Assembly: GCA_022510745.1 (NCBI GenBank)
Contig: JAFLSY010000010.1
Span: 1 to 64,000 of the forward strand
Source: Lachnospiraceae bacterium
Lineage (GTDB): Bacteria; Bacillota; Clostridia; Lachnospirales; Lachnospiraceae
Reading direction: 5' to 3'
DNA length: 64,000 nt
In this document: one piece after another, positions 25,511 through 35,057 of the stretch
Layout of the letters: every line of letters starts with the position of its first letter
Numbering within the stretch: position 1 is the stretch's first letter
Program-made: the position numbers and the translations under genes
The notes under the pieces: generated by a model
Seen by the model: only the letters and a program-made list of their open reading frames with translations
What the model was told of the DNA's origin: nothing
The model's database searches: none

Positions 25511-25837
25511 ATGAATAAGAAAAATCATTTTTTAATGCGCTTGTTTATTCTACTCTTCACAGTATCTGTATCAGTTACAATTCTTCCCTGTAGCAGCATT
25601 TATGCTTTAGGGTTGTTTGGAGAAGTAAAATCTTCTACAGTAACCGAAGATAATAAATTTCTTGAAGAATTAGAAAACCAAGTTTATACGGAAACTTGTA
25701 AATATAAAGGGATTAATATTATTAACATTTGGTATGAATTGTGGTGTGGTATCCTATGTATGATATTTGCTCTGTATGTAGGTAAACTTCCAAGAGGAGA
25801 TACAATTATTACTTTAAAAGTTCGCATGGATAATTAA
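25511..25837 (+). CDS. Small membrane or secreted protein, unknown
   Basis: I start at 25511 (MNKKNHFLMRLFILLFTV), where GGTGCGGA provides a modest site. The 108-residue product has a signal-like N-terminus with possible cleavage after SSIYA, a charged middle and a second hydrophobic segment (WYELWCGILCMIFALYVG). AT-rich. It lies 37 bases before the DUF6483 gene. I recognise no domain; it may be co-transcribed with that gene. Confidence 0.5.
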   Translation: MNKKNHFLMRLFILLFTVSVSVTILPCSSIYALGLFGEVKSSTVTEDNKFLEELENQVYTETCKYKGINIINIWYELWCGILCMIFALYVGKLPRGDTIITLKVRMDN

Positions 25838-25874
25838 GTCTTTCTGCAAAACAAAATGCAGAAAGGAGAATTAG

Positions 25875-26252
25875 ATGTTTGAGCAAGATTATATAATGCG
25901 ACTTATTAAAGAAATAATCAGAACCATACTAAAACTACTGTTTAATATTGATACAGAAACGCCAACGACAAGACTAATCGAGAATGAAGAGAAAAAAGCA
26001 ACATTAGAAACCTTATTGAATATGGTTGATGATGGCAGTATAAACGAAGCAGAAAATAAAATATTTGAGATTGCTGCTACTGAAGATAAAGTCAACTTGG
26101 AAATGATACTGCTGTTTTATTCTTATTTGAATGACAAATCAGAGGATTTTTTAATGAAAAACAATTTTAGCAGAAAAGAACTCCAAGATGATTTGAAATG
26201 TATACTATCACAGTATGGTCTTGATAGTATGGTTGAAGTATTTTTGTCCTAA
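25875..26252 (+). CDS. DUF6483 family protein
   Basis: A 125-residue alpha-helical protein beginning MFEQDYIMRLIKEIIRTILK, which is the characteristic start of the DUF6483 family in Clostridia, followed by a helical repeat-like part (LETLLNMVDDGSINEAENKIFE) resembling a TPR-like hairpin. The N-terminal amphipathic helix may lie on the membrane. Ribosome binding site AGAAAGGAG. A strong terminator follows at 26281-26318. Function unknown. Confidence 0.75.
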   Translation: MFEQDYIMRLIKEIIRTILKLLFNIDTETPTTRLIENEEKKATLETLLNMVDDGSINEAENKIFEIAATEDKVNLEMILLFYSYLNDKSEDFLMKNNFSRKELQDDLKCILSQYGLDSMVEVFLS

Positions 26253-26280
26253 GGGTATTGTGAGCAATGCACGTTTTGTG

Positions 26281-26318
26281 ATTTGTGGGGATTCTCCAAT
26301 CCCCACAAATTTTATTTT
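26281..26318 (+). terminator. Strong intrinsic terminator after DUF6483 gene
   Basis: Perfect 13-bp stem ATTTGTGGGGATT/AATCCCCACAAAT (26281-26293, 26298-26310) with a CTCC loop, followed by TTTATTTT. Confidence 0.9.
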
Positions 26319-26586
26319 ATCTAAAAGGAAAACTATGGAAAAAAACGGCAGCAAAATCATCTGCGCCCATTGTGAAGGAGAATGAGATTTTCTTATGGTT
26401 CCATACAGCCGCCAGCAATTTCTGGACATGGATGTCCCGAAAAGCCCGAACTGAGCCGGGATGGCGAATTGAGGGCGGTTGCGGAAACGCTAGTTTCCTA
26501 TATGGGAACCATTAGAAAATCCATTGGACGAAACAGGCTGCAGAAGATTTTGTGCTGTTTTCCATATAAAAATTTATACTAAGTAA
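26319..26586. other. 270-bp stretch without a recognisable gene
   Basis: All frames are broken. A 16-codon frame at 26335 with two Cys (KIICAHCEGE) ends in TGA and the continuing frames switch, so this may be a decayed gene, but I cannot name a parent. Confidence 0.3.
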
Positions 26587-26616
26587 GGGAGCCTTCCATA
26601 CCATCGGAGGGCTCCC
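26587..26616 (-). terminator. Probable terminator hairpin after clpB
   Basis: GGGAGCCTTCC (26587-26597) pairs with GGAGGGCTCCC (26606-26616); T-tract is poor on either strand (TTACTT on minus), so efficiency is uncertain. Confidence 0.5.
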
Positions 26617-26652
26617 CATCTATTTCTCTTATTTCACGCACATATCTACTCC

Positions 26653-29238
26653 TTATCTTACTGCAACCGCCTTCAATGCGCCGTTCTCTACTATAATTCG
26701 GATAGTATCGCCTTCTCCCACCTCATCTGCTAAAATCAGCTTGGCGGATAGAGTCTCCACATGCTTCTGGATATAACGCTTTAACGGACGGGCGCCGTAT
26801 ACAGGGTCATAGGCATTCTCTACAATGAAATGCTCCGCTTCTTCCGAAAGCTCCACCCTCAGTTCCCTGTCGGAAAGCCGCCTGTTTAAATCCTCCATGA
26901 TCAGGCGGATGATACCGCCGATATTGGCTTTTGTCAAAGGCTTAAAAAGAATCGTCTCATCCAGACGGTTTAAAAACTCCGGTCTGAAATGCATATGCAG
27001 TTCCTCTAATACCTGACTCTCTGCCTCGGGCAGAATCTCGCCGTTCTCACTAATACCCTCTAAGAGATACTGGGCGCCGATATTGGAGGTCATGATCAGA
27101 ATGGTATTTTTAAAGTCCACGGTCCTGCCCTGAGAATCAGTAATGCGGCCATCGTCCAGTACCTGCAGCAGTACATTGAACACATCGGGATGGGCTTTTT
27201 CAATCTCGTCAAAGAGAACGACCGAGTAAGGTTTTCTTCTGACTGCTTCGGTCAACTGGCCGCCTTCTTCGTAGCCCACATAGCCGGGAGGTGCACCAAT
27301 CAAGCGGGATACGGCAAATTTCTCCATATATTCGCTCATATCGATACGCACCATATTGCCCTCGTCGTCAAAGAGAGCCTGCGCAAGCGCTTTGGCTAAC
27401 TCCGTCTTACCCACACCGGTGGGTCCCAAGAACAGGAAGGAGCCGATGGGTTTGGTCGGGTCCTTGATTCCTGCTTTGGATCGCATGATGGCCTCGGACA
27501 CCTTAGTCACACCCTCGTCCTGTCCAACTACTCTTCTATGCAGCTCCGCATCCAGATGCAGGGTCTTATTCCGCTCGCTCTCCGTCAGCTTTGCAACGGG
27601 AATACCGGTCCAACGAGAGATGATACGGGCAATTTCTTCCTCGCTGACATTCTCATGCACCAGGGAATGCTCCGCCGTACGTACCTGCTCCTCTTCCCGC
27701 TCCAGCTGCTGCTTTAAGGCCGGCAGTTTTCCATAGGAGAGCTCCGCAGCCTTCTCCAAATCCCCTTCTCTCTGGGCAATCTGAATCTGGCTGTTCATAG
27801 CGTCTATTTCTTCACGCAGCTTGGAAAGCTTGTCAACGGAGGCCTTTTCGTTATCCCACTGGGCTTTTCTGCCCGCAAAATTTTCTTTACACTCCGCCAG
27901 TTCCTTCTGCAGGTTCTCCAACCGCTCCCTACTTAACCTGTCGTCCTCTTTCTTTAAGGCGGCTTCCTCAATCTCCAGCTGCATGATCCGCCGCTGCAGT
28001 TCATCCAGTTCCGTGGGCATGGAGTCCAATTCCGTCTTGATCAGCGCACAGGCCTCATCCACTAAGTCAATGGCCTTATCCGGTAAAAATCTATCCGAAA
28101 TATAGCGGTTGGAAAGCACTGCCGCACTCACCAGGGCATTGTCCATGATCTTAACACCATGGTAAACCTCGTAACGTTCTTTTAAGCCTCGCAGGATGGA
28201 AATGGTATCTTCCACCGTGGGTTCCTCCACCATGACGGGCTGGAAGCGCCGCTCTAACGCTGCATCTTTTTCAATATACTGACGGTATTCATCTAAAGTG
28301 GTCGCGCCGATACAGTGCAGTTCACCCCTTGCCAGCATGGGTTTTAACATATTGCCGGCATCCAGTGCGCCGTCCGTCTTGCCCGCTCCCACAATGGTAT
28401 GCAGTTCATCGATAAAGAGGATGATCTGGCCTTCACTCTTCTTCACTTCTTCTAATACGGCTTTCAGACGCTCCTCAAATTCGCCCCGATACTTGGCGCC
28501 TGCAACCAACGCACCCATATCCAACGCAAAAATCTTCTTATCCTTCAATCCCTGTGGCACATCGCCGCGTACGATTCTCTGCGCCAGTCCTTCCACCACA
28601 GCGGTCTTACCCACGCCCGGCTCACCGATCAGAACCGGATTGTTCTTGGTCTTACGGGAGAGAATCCTGATAATATTGCGGATTTCACCATCCCGCCCGA
28701 TAACGGGGTCCAGCTTCTGCGCTCTTGCCTTCTCCACTAACTCCTGCCCGTATTTATTCAAGGTGTCATAAGTAGCCTCCGGGTTATCGCTGGTTACACG
28801 CTGATTGCCCCTGACAGTGGACAGGGCCTGCAAAAACCGTTCCCTTGTAATACCGTATTCCTTAAAAAGATCCTTCAGGGCTTTGTTCGGATGCTGCAGC
28901 AGGGACAGGAATAGATGCTCCACCGATACATACTCATCCCCCAGCTGCGCAGCTTCATCCTCTGCGGCCAAGAGCGCTTTGTTCAAATCAGCACCTACGT
29001 GCAGTTCTCCTCCCTGCACTTTTACGCGCCTGTTTAAGGCTTCCTCCACACGGTTTAGAAAATGCTCCTTGTGGATTTCCATCTTTTCCACAAGCTTCAA
29101 TATCAGACTGTCCTCTATGGTCAAAAGGCTATAGAGCAAATGCTCCTGCTCTATTTCCTGATTCCCATATTCATAGGCCAGCTTCTGGCAGCCTTCTACG
29201 GCTTCTACCGATTTCTGGGTAAATTTTGAAATATTCAT
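26653..29238 (-). CDS. clpB: ClpB disaggregase chaperone
   Basis: An 861-residue Hsp100 protein with complete ClpB order: N-terminal Clp repeats (1-145), first AAA+ module (Walker A GEPGVGKT about 205, Walker [15 protein letters not shown]), the long coiled-coil middle domain (about 410-525) that distinguishes ClpB from ClpA/ClpC, and second AAA+ module ([28 protein letters not shown]) ending with the D2 small domain. It dissolves protein aggregates with DnaK. No CIRCE or clear CtsR site is visible upstream; a standard promoter lies at 29274-29301. Confidence 0.97.
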   Translation of the reverse strand: MNISKFTQKSVEAVEGCQKLAYEYGNQEIEQEHLLYSLLTIEDSLILKLVEKMEIHKEHFLNRVEEALNRRVKVQGGELHVGADLNKALLAAEDEAAQLGDEYVSVEHLFLSLLQHPNKALKDLFKEYGITRERFLQALSTVRGNQRVTSDNPEATYDTLNKYGQELVEKARAQKLDPVIGRDGEIRNIIRILSRKTKNNPVLIGEPGVGKTAVVEGLAQRIVRGDVPQGLKDKKIFALDMGALVAGAKYRGEFEERLKAVLEEVKKSEGQIILFIDELHTIVGAGKTDGALDAGNMLKPMLARGELHCIGATTLDEYRQYIEKDAALERRFQPVMVEEPTVEDTISILRGLKERYEVYHGVKIMDNALVSAAVLSNRYISDRFLPDKAIDLVDEACALIKTELDSMPTELDELQRRIMQLEIEEAALKKEDDRLSRERLENLQKELAECKENFAGRKAQWDNEKASVDKLSKLREEIDAMNSQIQIAQREGDLEKAAELSYGKLPALKQQLEREEEQVRTAEHSLVHENVSEEEIARIISRWTGIPVAKLTESERNKTLHLDAELHRRVVGQDEGVTKVSEAIMRSKAGIKDPTKPIGSFLFLGPTGVGKTELAKALAQALFDDEGNMVRIDMSEYMEKFAVSRLIGAPPGYVGYEEGGQLTEAVRRKPYSVVLFDEIEKAHPDVFNVLLQVLDDGRITDSQGRTVDFKNTILIMTSNIGAQYLLEGISENGEILPEAESQVLEELHMHFRPEFLNRLDETILFKPLTKANIGGIIRLIMEDLNRRLSDRELRVELSEEAEHFIVENAYDPVYGARPLKRYIQKHVETLSAKLILADEVGEGDTIRIIVENGALKAVAVR

Positions 29239-29273
29239 GCATATAGCCTCCTCTCTCTCTTTGTTCTATTGAT

Positions 29274-29301
29274 ACTATAACACATCAAACATGGAAATCA
29301 A
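29274..29301 (-). promoter_or_regulatory. Promoter of clpB
   Basis: Minus-strand TTGATT (29301-29296), 16-base spacer, TATAGT (29279-29274), followed by an AGAGAGAGAGGAGG site. No heat-shock operator recognised. Confidence 0.45.
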
Positions 29302-29374
29302 TATGCTAAATATAAACATTTTCTAAAAAATTTGTCCATATATTATAATAATCTTTTTTATAATGAGGATTTTC

Positions 29375-30703
29375 ATGGCAACATGGCTGGTTTCTCTTCT
29401 GGAAAATATGAACGGACTGCTCTGGAACGGTCCCATTCTCCTACTACTATCCGCAACTCATCTGTTTTTTACCGTTAGACTGAATCCACAGCGGCACACT
29501 TTTAAGGCTATCCGTCTTTCCGTTACCCCCGAAAAGAAAAACGAAAAAGGTGGATTAAGCGGTTTTGCTACTTTAGCCACCACACTGGCCGCCACATTGG
29601 GTACCGGCAATATCGTAGGCATCTCCACCGCCATTGCTTTAGGCGGTCCGGGAGCTCTTTTCTGGTGCTTTTTGACTGGCCTCTTCGGCATGGCTACCGC
29701 CTATGCGGAATGTTATCTAAGCGGTCTGCACAAAAAGCAGTTAGCCGACGGCAGCTATGTGGGCGGCCCCATGTATGTGCTGGAACAGGGTGTGCGCCCC
29801 CGCAGACTGGGTATGACACTCGGCAAATTTTACGCCATGTGCGTCATATGTGCCGCCATTGGCGCCGGATGCACTACCCAAGCCTCTGCCATCGCCGACG
29901 CCGCTCATTCCACTTGGAATATCTCACCTCATCTGACAGGTATGGCGGCAGCCATGTTGACCGGCATGGTCATACTCGGGGGCATCAAAAGCATCGGCCG
30001 TTTCTGTACCAGGCTGGTACCGCCCTTAAGTTTTCTCTATATGGGAGCCTGTATTCTTTTGCTTTGGCAGAACCGCAGCTTCCTGCTGCCCTCCCTGTCC
30101 CTGGTGCTCACTTCGGCTTTTACGGGCAGGGCTGCCGGAGGCGGTTTTGTAGGCAGCAGCTTTCTCTTAGCCGCCCGTTTCGGTATTGCCAGGGGTCTCT
30201 TTACCAATGAAGCCGGCATCGGGACCGCCGCCATCGCGGCGGGTGCCGCAGACTCTCCAAAGCCCGAACGCCAGGCCTTAATTTCCATGACTGCGGTATT
30301 TTGGGATACGATCGTGATGTGTACCCTGACCGGCTTTACCATCATCAGCAGTATATTGGCTCATCCGGGCAGTACGGAGGGTTTTTCCGACGGCGGTCTG
30401 ACCCATGCGGCCTTTACCTTTCTGCCTCAGGGCAGCGCCTTTTTGACCCTCTCCCTCATGGCCTTTGCTCTGGCCACTCTGGTAGGCTGGTGCTACTTAG
30501 GCGAAAAAGGAGTGGCATACCTGTTTGGTGAAACAGGGGTCCACTCCTACCATCTGGTCTATATTGTCATGATTTACATAGGTGCTATTCTTCCTATGGG
30601 ACTGATATGGAGTTTTACCGACTTGGTCAATGCTATTATGGTATTCCCCAATATCCTCGGTTTATTCCTACTTTCCCGCTCCATCAAACGCCCTTATTCA
30701 TAA
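29375..30703 (+). CDS. AGCS-family sodium:amino-acid (alanine/glycine) symporter
   Basis: I start at 29375 (MATWLVSLLENMNGLLWNGP), with GAGGA six bases upstream; a frame start at 29363 lacks a site. The 442-residue protein has about 11 membrane spans and the AGCS hallmarks: LAATLGTGNIVGISTAI, GGPGALFWCFLTGLFGMATAYAE, the conserved DGSYVGGPMYVLEQG loop and GLFTNEAGIGTAAIAAGA. It imports alanine or glycine with Na+. It converges on the LacI gene with a five-base gap and no obvious terminator between them. Confidence 0.93.
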   Translation: MATWLVSLLENMNGLLWNGPILLLLSATHLFFTVRLNPQRHTFKAIRLSVTPEKKNEKGGLSGFATLATTLAATLGTGNIVGISTAIALGGPGALFWCFLTGLFGMATAYAECYLSGLHKKQLADGSYVGGPMYVLEQGVRPRRLGMTLGKFYAMCVICAAIGAGCTTQASAIADAAHSTWNISPHLTGMAAAMLTGMVILGGIKSIGRFCTRLVPPLSFLYMGACILLLWQNRSFLLPSLSLVLTSAFTGRAAGGGFVGSSFLLAARFGIARGLFTNEAGIGTAAIAAGAADSPKPERQALISMTAVFWDTIVMCTLTGFTIISSILAHPGSTEGFSDGGLTHAAFTFLPQGSAFLTLSLMAFALATLVGWCYLGEKGVAYLFGETGVHSYHLVYIVMIYIGAILPMGLIWSFTDLVNAIMVFPNILGLFLLSRSIKRPYS

Positions 30704-30708
30704 AATCG

Positions 30709-31701
30709 CTATGCGGACTGCCGGGAAATCAGCCGGCAGTCCAGTTTGTGCAGGCTTCCCTGCTTTTCTCCCGCCAGCATCTCTAACAGAGCCCGTACCG
30801 CCTGTATCCCCTGCTCCTCAAAATTGGTTCTGATCGTAGTGAGGGCAGGCTGCAGATATTTGTCCAGCTCTATATCGTCACAGCCCATCAGTCCGATATC
30901 CTCCGGGATTCTAAGTCCTGCCTGCAGCAACGCTTCCATACAGCCTATAGCGCTTAAGTCATTTGCTGCAAAAAAGGCCTGCGGCAGGTTCTCTTTACTC
31001 ATGCCGCGACTCTCTAAAAAGCGCTTTGTATTACGATAGGATAGATCCCTCATAAATCCTCCCTGCAGAATAAATTCCTCCTCCAAAGAAATATGCTGTT
31101 CTTCCAGCACACTGAAAAATCCCCTGCTGCGCTCCTTGCCGTCGTAGTTGTCGTTACCTTTTATAAAGCCCAGCCTTTTAAACCCTTTGGAAAGCAAATG
31201 TTTTGCCGCCATCCTGCCCGCTTCATAAGAATCAAAGAAAACACCGGCCTGATATGCTCCGGCAATCTCCTTATTTAAGTACACAACGGGAAGCTCCGCT
31301 TCCTGCAGCGCATTTTCTTCCTCTTTCGTCAGAATACTGCCGTCTATCACCGCACCGTCCACTCTGTGCCCCAGCAGATTTGCCATAATGGACTGATTCC
31401 GGGCAGTTACAAATACATTCAGTTCATAGCCTGCCACGCTGCACTCCTTTGCCATGGAATCCGCTAACGCTCCCATGTAGGGACCTCCCATATAGGTTAC
31501 AAACATACCGATGACTTTGGTCGCGCCGCTTTTTAAATTCCTGCCGTTTAAGTTTGGAATATAGTGAAGCCGCTTTGCCACCTCCAGCACATGGGCCTTG
31601 GTATCCGGATGGAGCACATCCACATCGTTTAAGGCATTGGAAACCGTGGAAATGGATACGCCGGCCTCCTTTGCCACTTCCTTTATCGTTACCTTATTCA
31701 T
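30709..31701 (-). CDS. LacI-family repressor
   Basis: A 330-residue LacI/PurR regulator: N-terminal HTH (VTIKEVAKEAGVSISTVSNAL), hinge helix region (LNGRNLKSGATKVIG) and periplasmic-binding-type effector domain (FVTYMGGPYMGALADSMAK, FFAANDLSAIGCMEAL, IGLMGCDDIELDKYLQPALTTI). The start overlaps the stop of the GH3 gene by 4 bases, so both are one operon. The likely operator is the palindrome at 34489-34504 next to the GH3 start, giving feedback control by a beta-glucoside or its breakdown product. Confidence 0.93.
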   Translation of the reverse strand: MNKVTIKEVAKEAGVSISTVSNALNDVDVLHPDTKAHVLEVAKRLHYIPNLNGRNLKSGATKVIGMFVTYMGGPYMGALADSMAKECSVAGYELNVFVTARNQSIMANLLGHRVDGAVIDGSILTKEEENALQEAELPVVYLNKEIAGAYQAGVFFDSYEAGRMAAKHLLSKGFKRLGFIKGNDNYDGKERSRGFFSVLEEQHISLEEEFILQGGFMRDLSYRNTKRFLESRGMSKENLPQAFFAANDLSAIGCMEALLQAGLRIPEDIGLMGCDDIELDKYLQPALTTIRTNFEEQGIQAVRALLEMLAGEKQGSLHKLDCRLISRQSA

Positions 31702-34475
31702 ATTTCCTCCACGAACTCTGCAAAGAACAGTTCTATACCCGGTCTGAGATGTTCAATGGAAAGCTTATAGTAACCCGCAGACAGTCTGATTTTTGCCACT
31801 CTCTGTACATGATGCATGCCCATGGTTCCTCTGGTCTGCAGATTCACCGCACTCTCTTCATTCAGCCATAATCTGGTAAGCAGCTGATCCCTTCCTTTTG
31901 CCAAAGACATATATTCCACACGCAGGCTGTACAGGCCCGACTTTTGTACCTGCAGCAAAATACTGTCTCCTTCCTGCAGCATATCGATTGCAACTTTACC
32001 TGCCGGTACAGCATTCTTGCTCTCCTGTGAAAGTTCTTCTACCGGCAGCGGCAGAACCTCTATGGGAGCGGATACCTTTACTTCTCTTTCGGACGCAGGC
32101 ACGGACAGTAAAAACCGCAGAATATTGATGGCGCTTCTCTGCAATTCTCCCACAGTCAGAGAACCGTCCGCAATCGCTGCCTTGAGCACTTCATTTTTAT
32201 GATCGATCACAGCACCGTTATTATTGACTGTCATATAAATATCATTCTGTGCCCGTACCATGGAGGCAACATCCCATCGGTTGGCTTCTCCGCCTTCTAT
32301 GACATGGTTGAGCTGCGCCCACCAGTCCGTCATCACAATACCGCTGTAACCCCATTCTTCCCGCAGGATTGTGGTATTTAAGTCGTAATTGTTGGCATTC
32401 TGATAGCCATTCATGGGATTATAGGTCGTCATCAGAGAACGGGCGCCGCCTTCCTTCACTGCCATTTCAAAACCTTTTAAATAGATTTCCCGCAGCGCTC
32501 TCTCCGATACGACGGATTCCACGGTATGCCTGCTTTTCTCCTGATTGTTGCAGGCAAAATGCTTGATCGTACCGGTTACACCGGCCCGGTGAAGTCCCTT
32601 AATACAAGCTGTGGCCATAATCCCCGTCAAGTACGGATCCTCCGAATAATATTCAAAATTTCTGCCGTTTAGCGGATGGCGGTGAATATTCATGCCCGGT
32701 CCTAACAGGGTATCGATTTCATTGTCCAGAATTTCCTGTCCTTCGAAATAGAACAGCTCCTCCATTAACTCCCTGTCAAAGCTGCAGGCCAACATGGTAC
32801 CGATGGGCAGCTGGGTGGCCTTTTCTCCCGTATCCCTGCGGATGCCGGAGGGTCCGTCCGAAGCGCAGGCTGCCGGAATTCCTTTTTCTGCCAGTTCGTC
32901 ACAGACGCCACCAAAGGCTGCCGCCGTTCCGGAAGTTACTCTGGCATTGCACATGCCTTCTCCCAGTACTAAAACAGCCAAGTCTTCCACCGATAAAGCA
33001 GAAACAAACTCTTCTAATGAGGCTTTTCCTTCCTTTACATCCTGAAAGCTGATACTCTTTTCTCCCGCTGTAGACAGTTGTCCTGGCAGATTCTCCAAGA
33101 TTCTTTTTTCTATATCAACAGTCCGCAAAGGTACCTGTTCATAGCTGATTTCATAGATACCGTTCTCAGGGTTTGCAGGTTTCATCCTATGAAACGCCCT
33201 GATCGGTGCAGCAGCCTCATGAAGGCGCTCTGTTACAATCGTGTTCTCTATATACACCGGTGCTTTGCAATCTAAAAAAATTTCCTGTGTGTTCCGGCAG
33301 TCTTCACCCACATGGAAACGATATTCTCCCGGCTCTAATACAAAGCAGGATTTGTATTCGGTTGTCCCGCCATCATCGTAGGAAGCCAGATTCTTTAAAG
33401 GAATACGAAATGTCAGAGTCCCGCTTTCTCCCGGCTTTAACAAAGCTGTTTTTCCAAAATCAGTCAATGCCCGCCTCGGTTTACCCAATTTGCCTTGAGG
33501 CGCCTCGAAATAGATCTGCAGTACCTCTTTACCTGCATAATTTCCCGTGTTGGTGACTTCAAATTGAAACTCCACAACACTGTCCGCTCCCTGTCCTTCC
33601 ACTTCCGCTTTCAGCGTTTTCCATGCAAAGGTCGTATAGGAAAGGCCATAACCGAAAGGATAGAGCACCTTTGCAGGGCAAAAGGTTTCAAAATAACGAT
33701 AACCTACATAGATATCTTCTTCATAGAGATTATACTTATCACTGCCATAGTTGGAAAAAGAGGGATAATCTCTCACAGCCGCTGCAATGGTATCTGACAG
33801 ATGCCCCGAAGGTGTCACCTCGCCTGTCAGTATATCCGCAGCTCCGTTTCCTCCTTCAATACCACCCTGCCATGTATAAAGAATGGCTTTGATATGAGGA
33901 TGATTTGTCCAGTTCATGTCAATAATATTAGCAACATTTAAAATAACCGCAACATCGGTAAAATATTTTGTTACCAGTAAAACCATTTCTTTTTCTGTTT
34001 CCGTCAACTGATAACTGCCCGGTTCATCCTCATTATCCTGTTCTTCTCCGGCAGTCCGTCCGATTACAATAAAGGCTTTATCGGAAATTGCAGCAGCTTC
34101 TTTTACCAATTCCTCCGAAAGCTGCATCTCCTCCTGATTGCGGGGCTCCGAACCGAAAGTGCCGTTACCGTTGTCGGCAGGATGCTCTTTTACCCAGTTT
34201 TCATATGCCGCGGCCAAAGGTTCGTTAATATTGACCCAAGTATATTTTTTTAAACTATCCAAAAGGTTTGTTGTGTATTCCACATGCACGGAGCCGCCCG
34301 ACCCGGTACCGCTTTTATAATAATCAATCTGGCATCTGCCAAAAATGGCTACATGGTCCTTTTGCTGAATGGGCAGCATACCTCCTTCATTTTTTAAAAG
34401 AACCGCGCCTTCCGCCGCTGCTCTTCTGCAGAGCCGCTTTAATTCCTCTACATATTTATCCTTGTTTTCCAGCAT
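31698..34475 (-). CDS. Glycoside hydrolase family 3 beta-glucosidase with permuted domain order
   Basis: I start at 34475 (MLENKDKYVEELKRLC) because GGAGG lies five bases before it; a longer frame upstream has no site. The 925-residue enzyme has its GH3 C-terminal-type domain first (AAAEGAVLLKNEGGMLP, GGIEGGNGAADILTGEVTPSG), then a fibronectin-type segment, and the barrel domain last (LLGPGMNIHRHPLNGRNFEYYSEDP, catalytic nucleophile Asp717 in GIVMTDWW). This reversed order is known for Ruminococcus albus and Butyrivibrio beta-glucosidases. A C-terminal beta domain (about 820-925) may bind substrate. No signal peptide, so intracellular cleavage of imported glycosides. Confidence 0.92.
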   Translation of the reverse strand: MLENKDKYVEELKRLCRRAAAEGAVLLKNEGGMLPIQQKDHVAIFGRCQIDYYKSGTGSGGSVHVEYTTNLLDSLKKYTWVNINEPLAAAYENWVKEHPADNGNGTFGSEPRNQEEMQLSEELVKEAAAISDKAFIVIGRTAGEEQDNEDEPGSYQLTETEKEMVLLVTKYFTDVAVILNVANIIDMNWTNHPHIKAILYTWQGGIEGGNGAADILTGEVTPSGHLSDTIAAAVRDYPSFSNYGSDKYNLYEEDIYVGYRYFETFCPAKVLYPFGYGLSYTTFAWKTLKAEVEGQGADSVVEFQFEVTNTGNYAGKEVLQIYFEAPQGKLGKPRRALTDFGKTALLKPGESGTLTFRIPLKNLASYDDGGTTEYKSCFVLEPGEYRFHVGEDCRNTQEIFLDCKAPVYIENTIVTERLHEAAAPIRAFHRMKPANPENGIYEISYEQVPLRTVDIEKRILENLPGQLSTAGEKSISFQDVKEGKASLEEFVSALSVEDLAVLVLGEGMCNARVTSGTAAAFGGVCDELAEKGIPAACASDGPSGIRRDTGEKATQLPIGTMLACSFDRELMEELFYFEGQEILDNEIDTLLGPGMNIHRHPLNGRNFEYYSEDPYLTGIMATACIKGLHRAGVTGTIKHFACNNQEKSRHTVESVVSERALREIYLKGFEMAVKEGGARSLMTTYNPMNGYQNANNYDLNTTILREEWGYSGIVMTDWWAQLNHVIEGGEANRWDVASMVRAQNDIYMTVNNNGAVIDHKNEVLKAAIADGSLTVGELQRSAINILRFLLSVPASEREVKVSAPIEVLPLPVEELSQESKNAVPAGKVAIDMLQEGDSILLQVQKSGLYSLRVEYMSLAKGRDQLLTRLWLNEESAVNLQTRGTMGMHHVQRVAKIRLSAGYYKLSIEHLRPGIELFFAEFVEEI

Positions 34476-34488
34476 ATCCGCCTCCATA

Positions 34489-34504
34489 ATAAAAACGTTT
34501 TTAT
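34489..34504. promoter_or_regulatory. Palindromic operator for LacI-type repressor
   Basis: ATAAAAACGTTTTTAT is a perfect 16-bp palindrome with the central CG typical of LacI-family sites. It lies between the promoter (34513-34541) and the GH3 start, where bound repressor would block transcription. Confidence 0.7.
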
Positions 34505-34512
34505 CCGTGTGT

Positions 34513-34541
34513 AGTATAGCACCGTCAAAATATGTGTGCAA
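34513..34541 (-). promoter_or_regulatory. Promoter of GH3-lacI operon
   Basis: Minus-strand TTGCAC (34541-34536), 17-base spacer, TATACT (34518-34513). Confidence 0.65.
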
Positions 34542-34685
34542 GCCTAACTTCTCACTAAATTTTGAAAAACTTACCATAATATTTTTATTTTTCCTGCCAA
34601 TACTAACATCAAGATAAGTGATAAACACACACTTAAACGCGGAAAGCAAAATCCGGTTACGGAATAGCATGAGCTAAAACATCCG

Positions 34686-34712
34686 AGATAAGTGGTGATT
34701 ATCCACTTATCT
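34686..34712. repeat. Perfect inverted repeat upstream of spore protein gene
   Basis: AGATAAGTGG (34686-34695) and CCACTTATCT (34703-34712) around TGATTAT. No T-tract follows on the plus strand, so it is more likely an operator or an mRNA leader hairpin than a terminator. Confidence 0.6.
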
Positions 34713-34772
34713 TGAAGATAGATTGCAGAAAATCAGTGAAAAAGAAAAACAGAAATTTGGAGGTGAATAATC

Positions 34773-34973
34773 ATGGCAAGCAACAAGACCAATAGAGTTG
34801 AGGTTCCTGAAGCTAAGGCAGCTTTAGACCGTTTTAAGACTGAGGTTGCTTCTGAGCTGGGCGTAAACCTGAAGGAGGGTTACAACGGTGACCTTACTTC
34901 CCGTGAGGCTGGTTCTATCGGCGGCGAGATGGTTCGTAGAATGATCAAGAAGCAGGAAGAATCCATGAAATAA
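34773..34973 (+). CDS. Alpha/beta-type small acid-soluble spore protein
   Basis: A 66-residue SASP: EAKAALDRFKTEVASELGV and LTSREAGSIGGEMVRRMIK are the two conserved motifs, including the GPR protease site region (KTEVASE). Such proteins coat DNA in the spore core and are made in the forespore under sigma-G. Very strong ribosome binding site (GGAGGTGA). I could not identify a convincing sigma-G promoter in the 100 bases upstream. The gene shows that the organism is, or recently was, a spore former. Confidence 0.95.
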   Translation: MASNKTNRVEVPEAKAALDRFKTEVASELGVNLKEGYNGDLTSREAGSIGGEMVRRMIKKQEESMK

Positions 34974-35010
34974 CTATTTCAGAAATAACCATTCGGATCG
35001 TATATCCGAA

Positions 35011-35045
35011 AAAGGGGGGACAGCAAAAGCTGCCCCTTCTTTTTG
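35011..35045 (+). terminator. Terminator after SASP gene
   Basis: GGGGGACAGC pairs with GCTGCCCC around AAAA, followed by TTCTTTTTG. A second small hairpin (TTCGGAT/ATCCGAA) lies just before it. Confidence 0.75.
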
Positions 35046-35057
35046 TGTAAATCAATA

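Noticed and set aside
29239..29362. CIRCE or CtsR heat-shock operator before clpB
   Set aside because: No TTAGCACTC inverted repeat and no clear GGTCAAA heptamer repeat is present.
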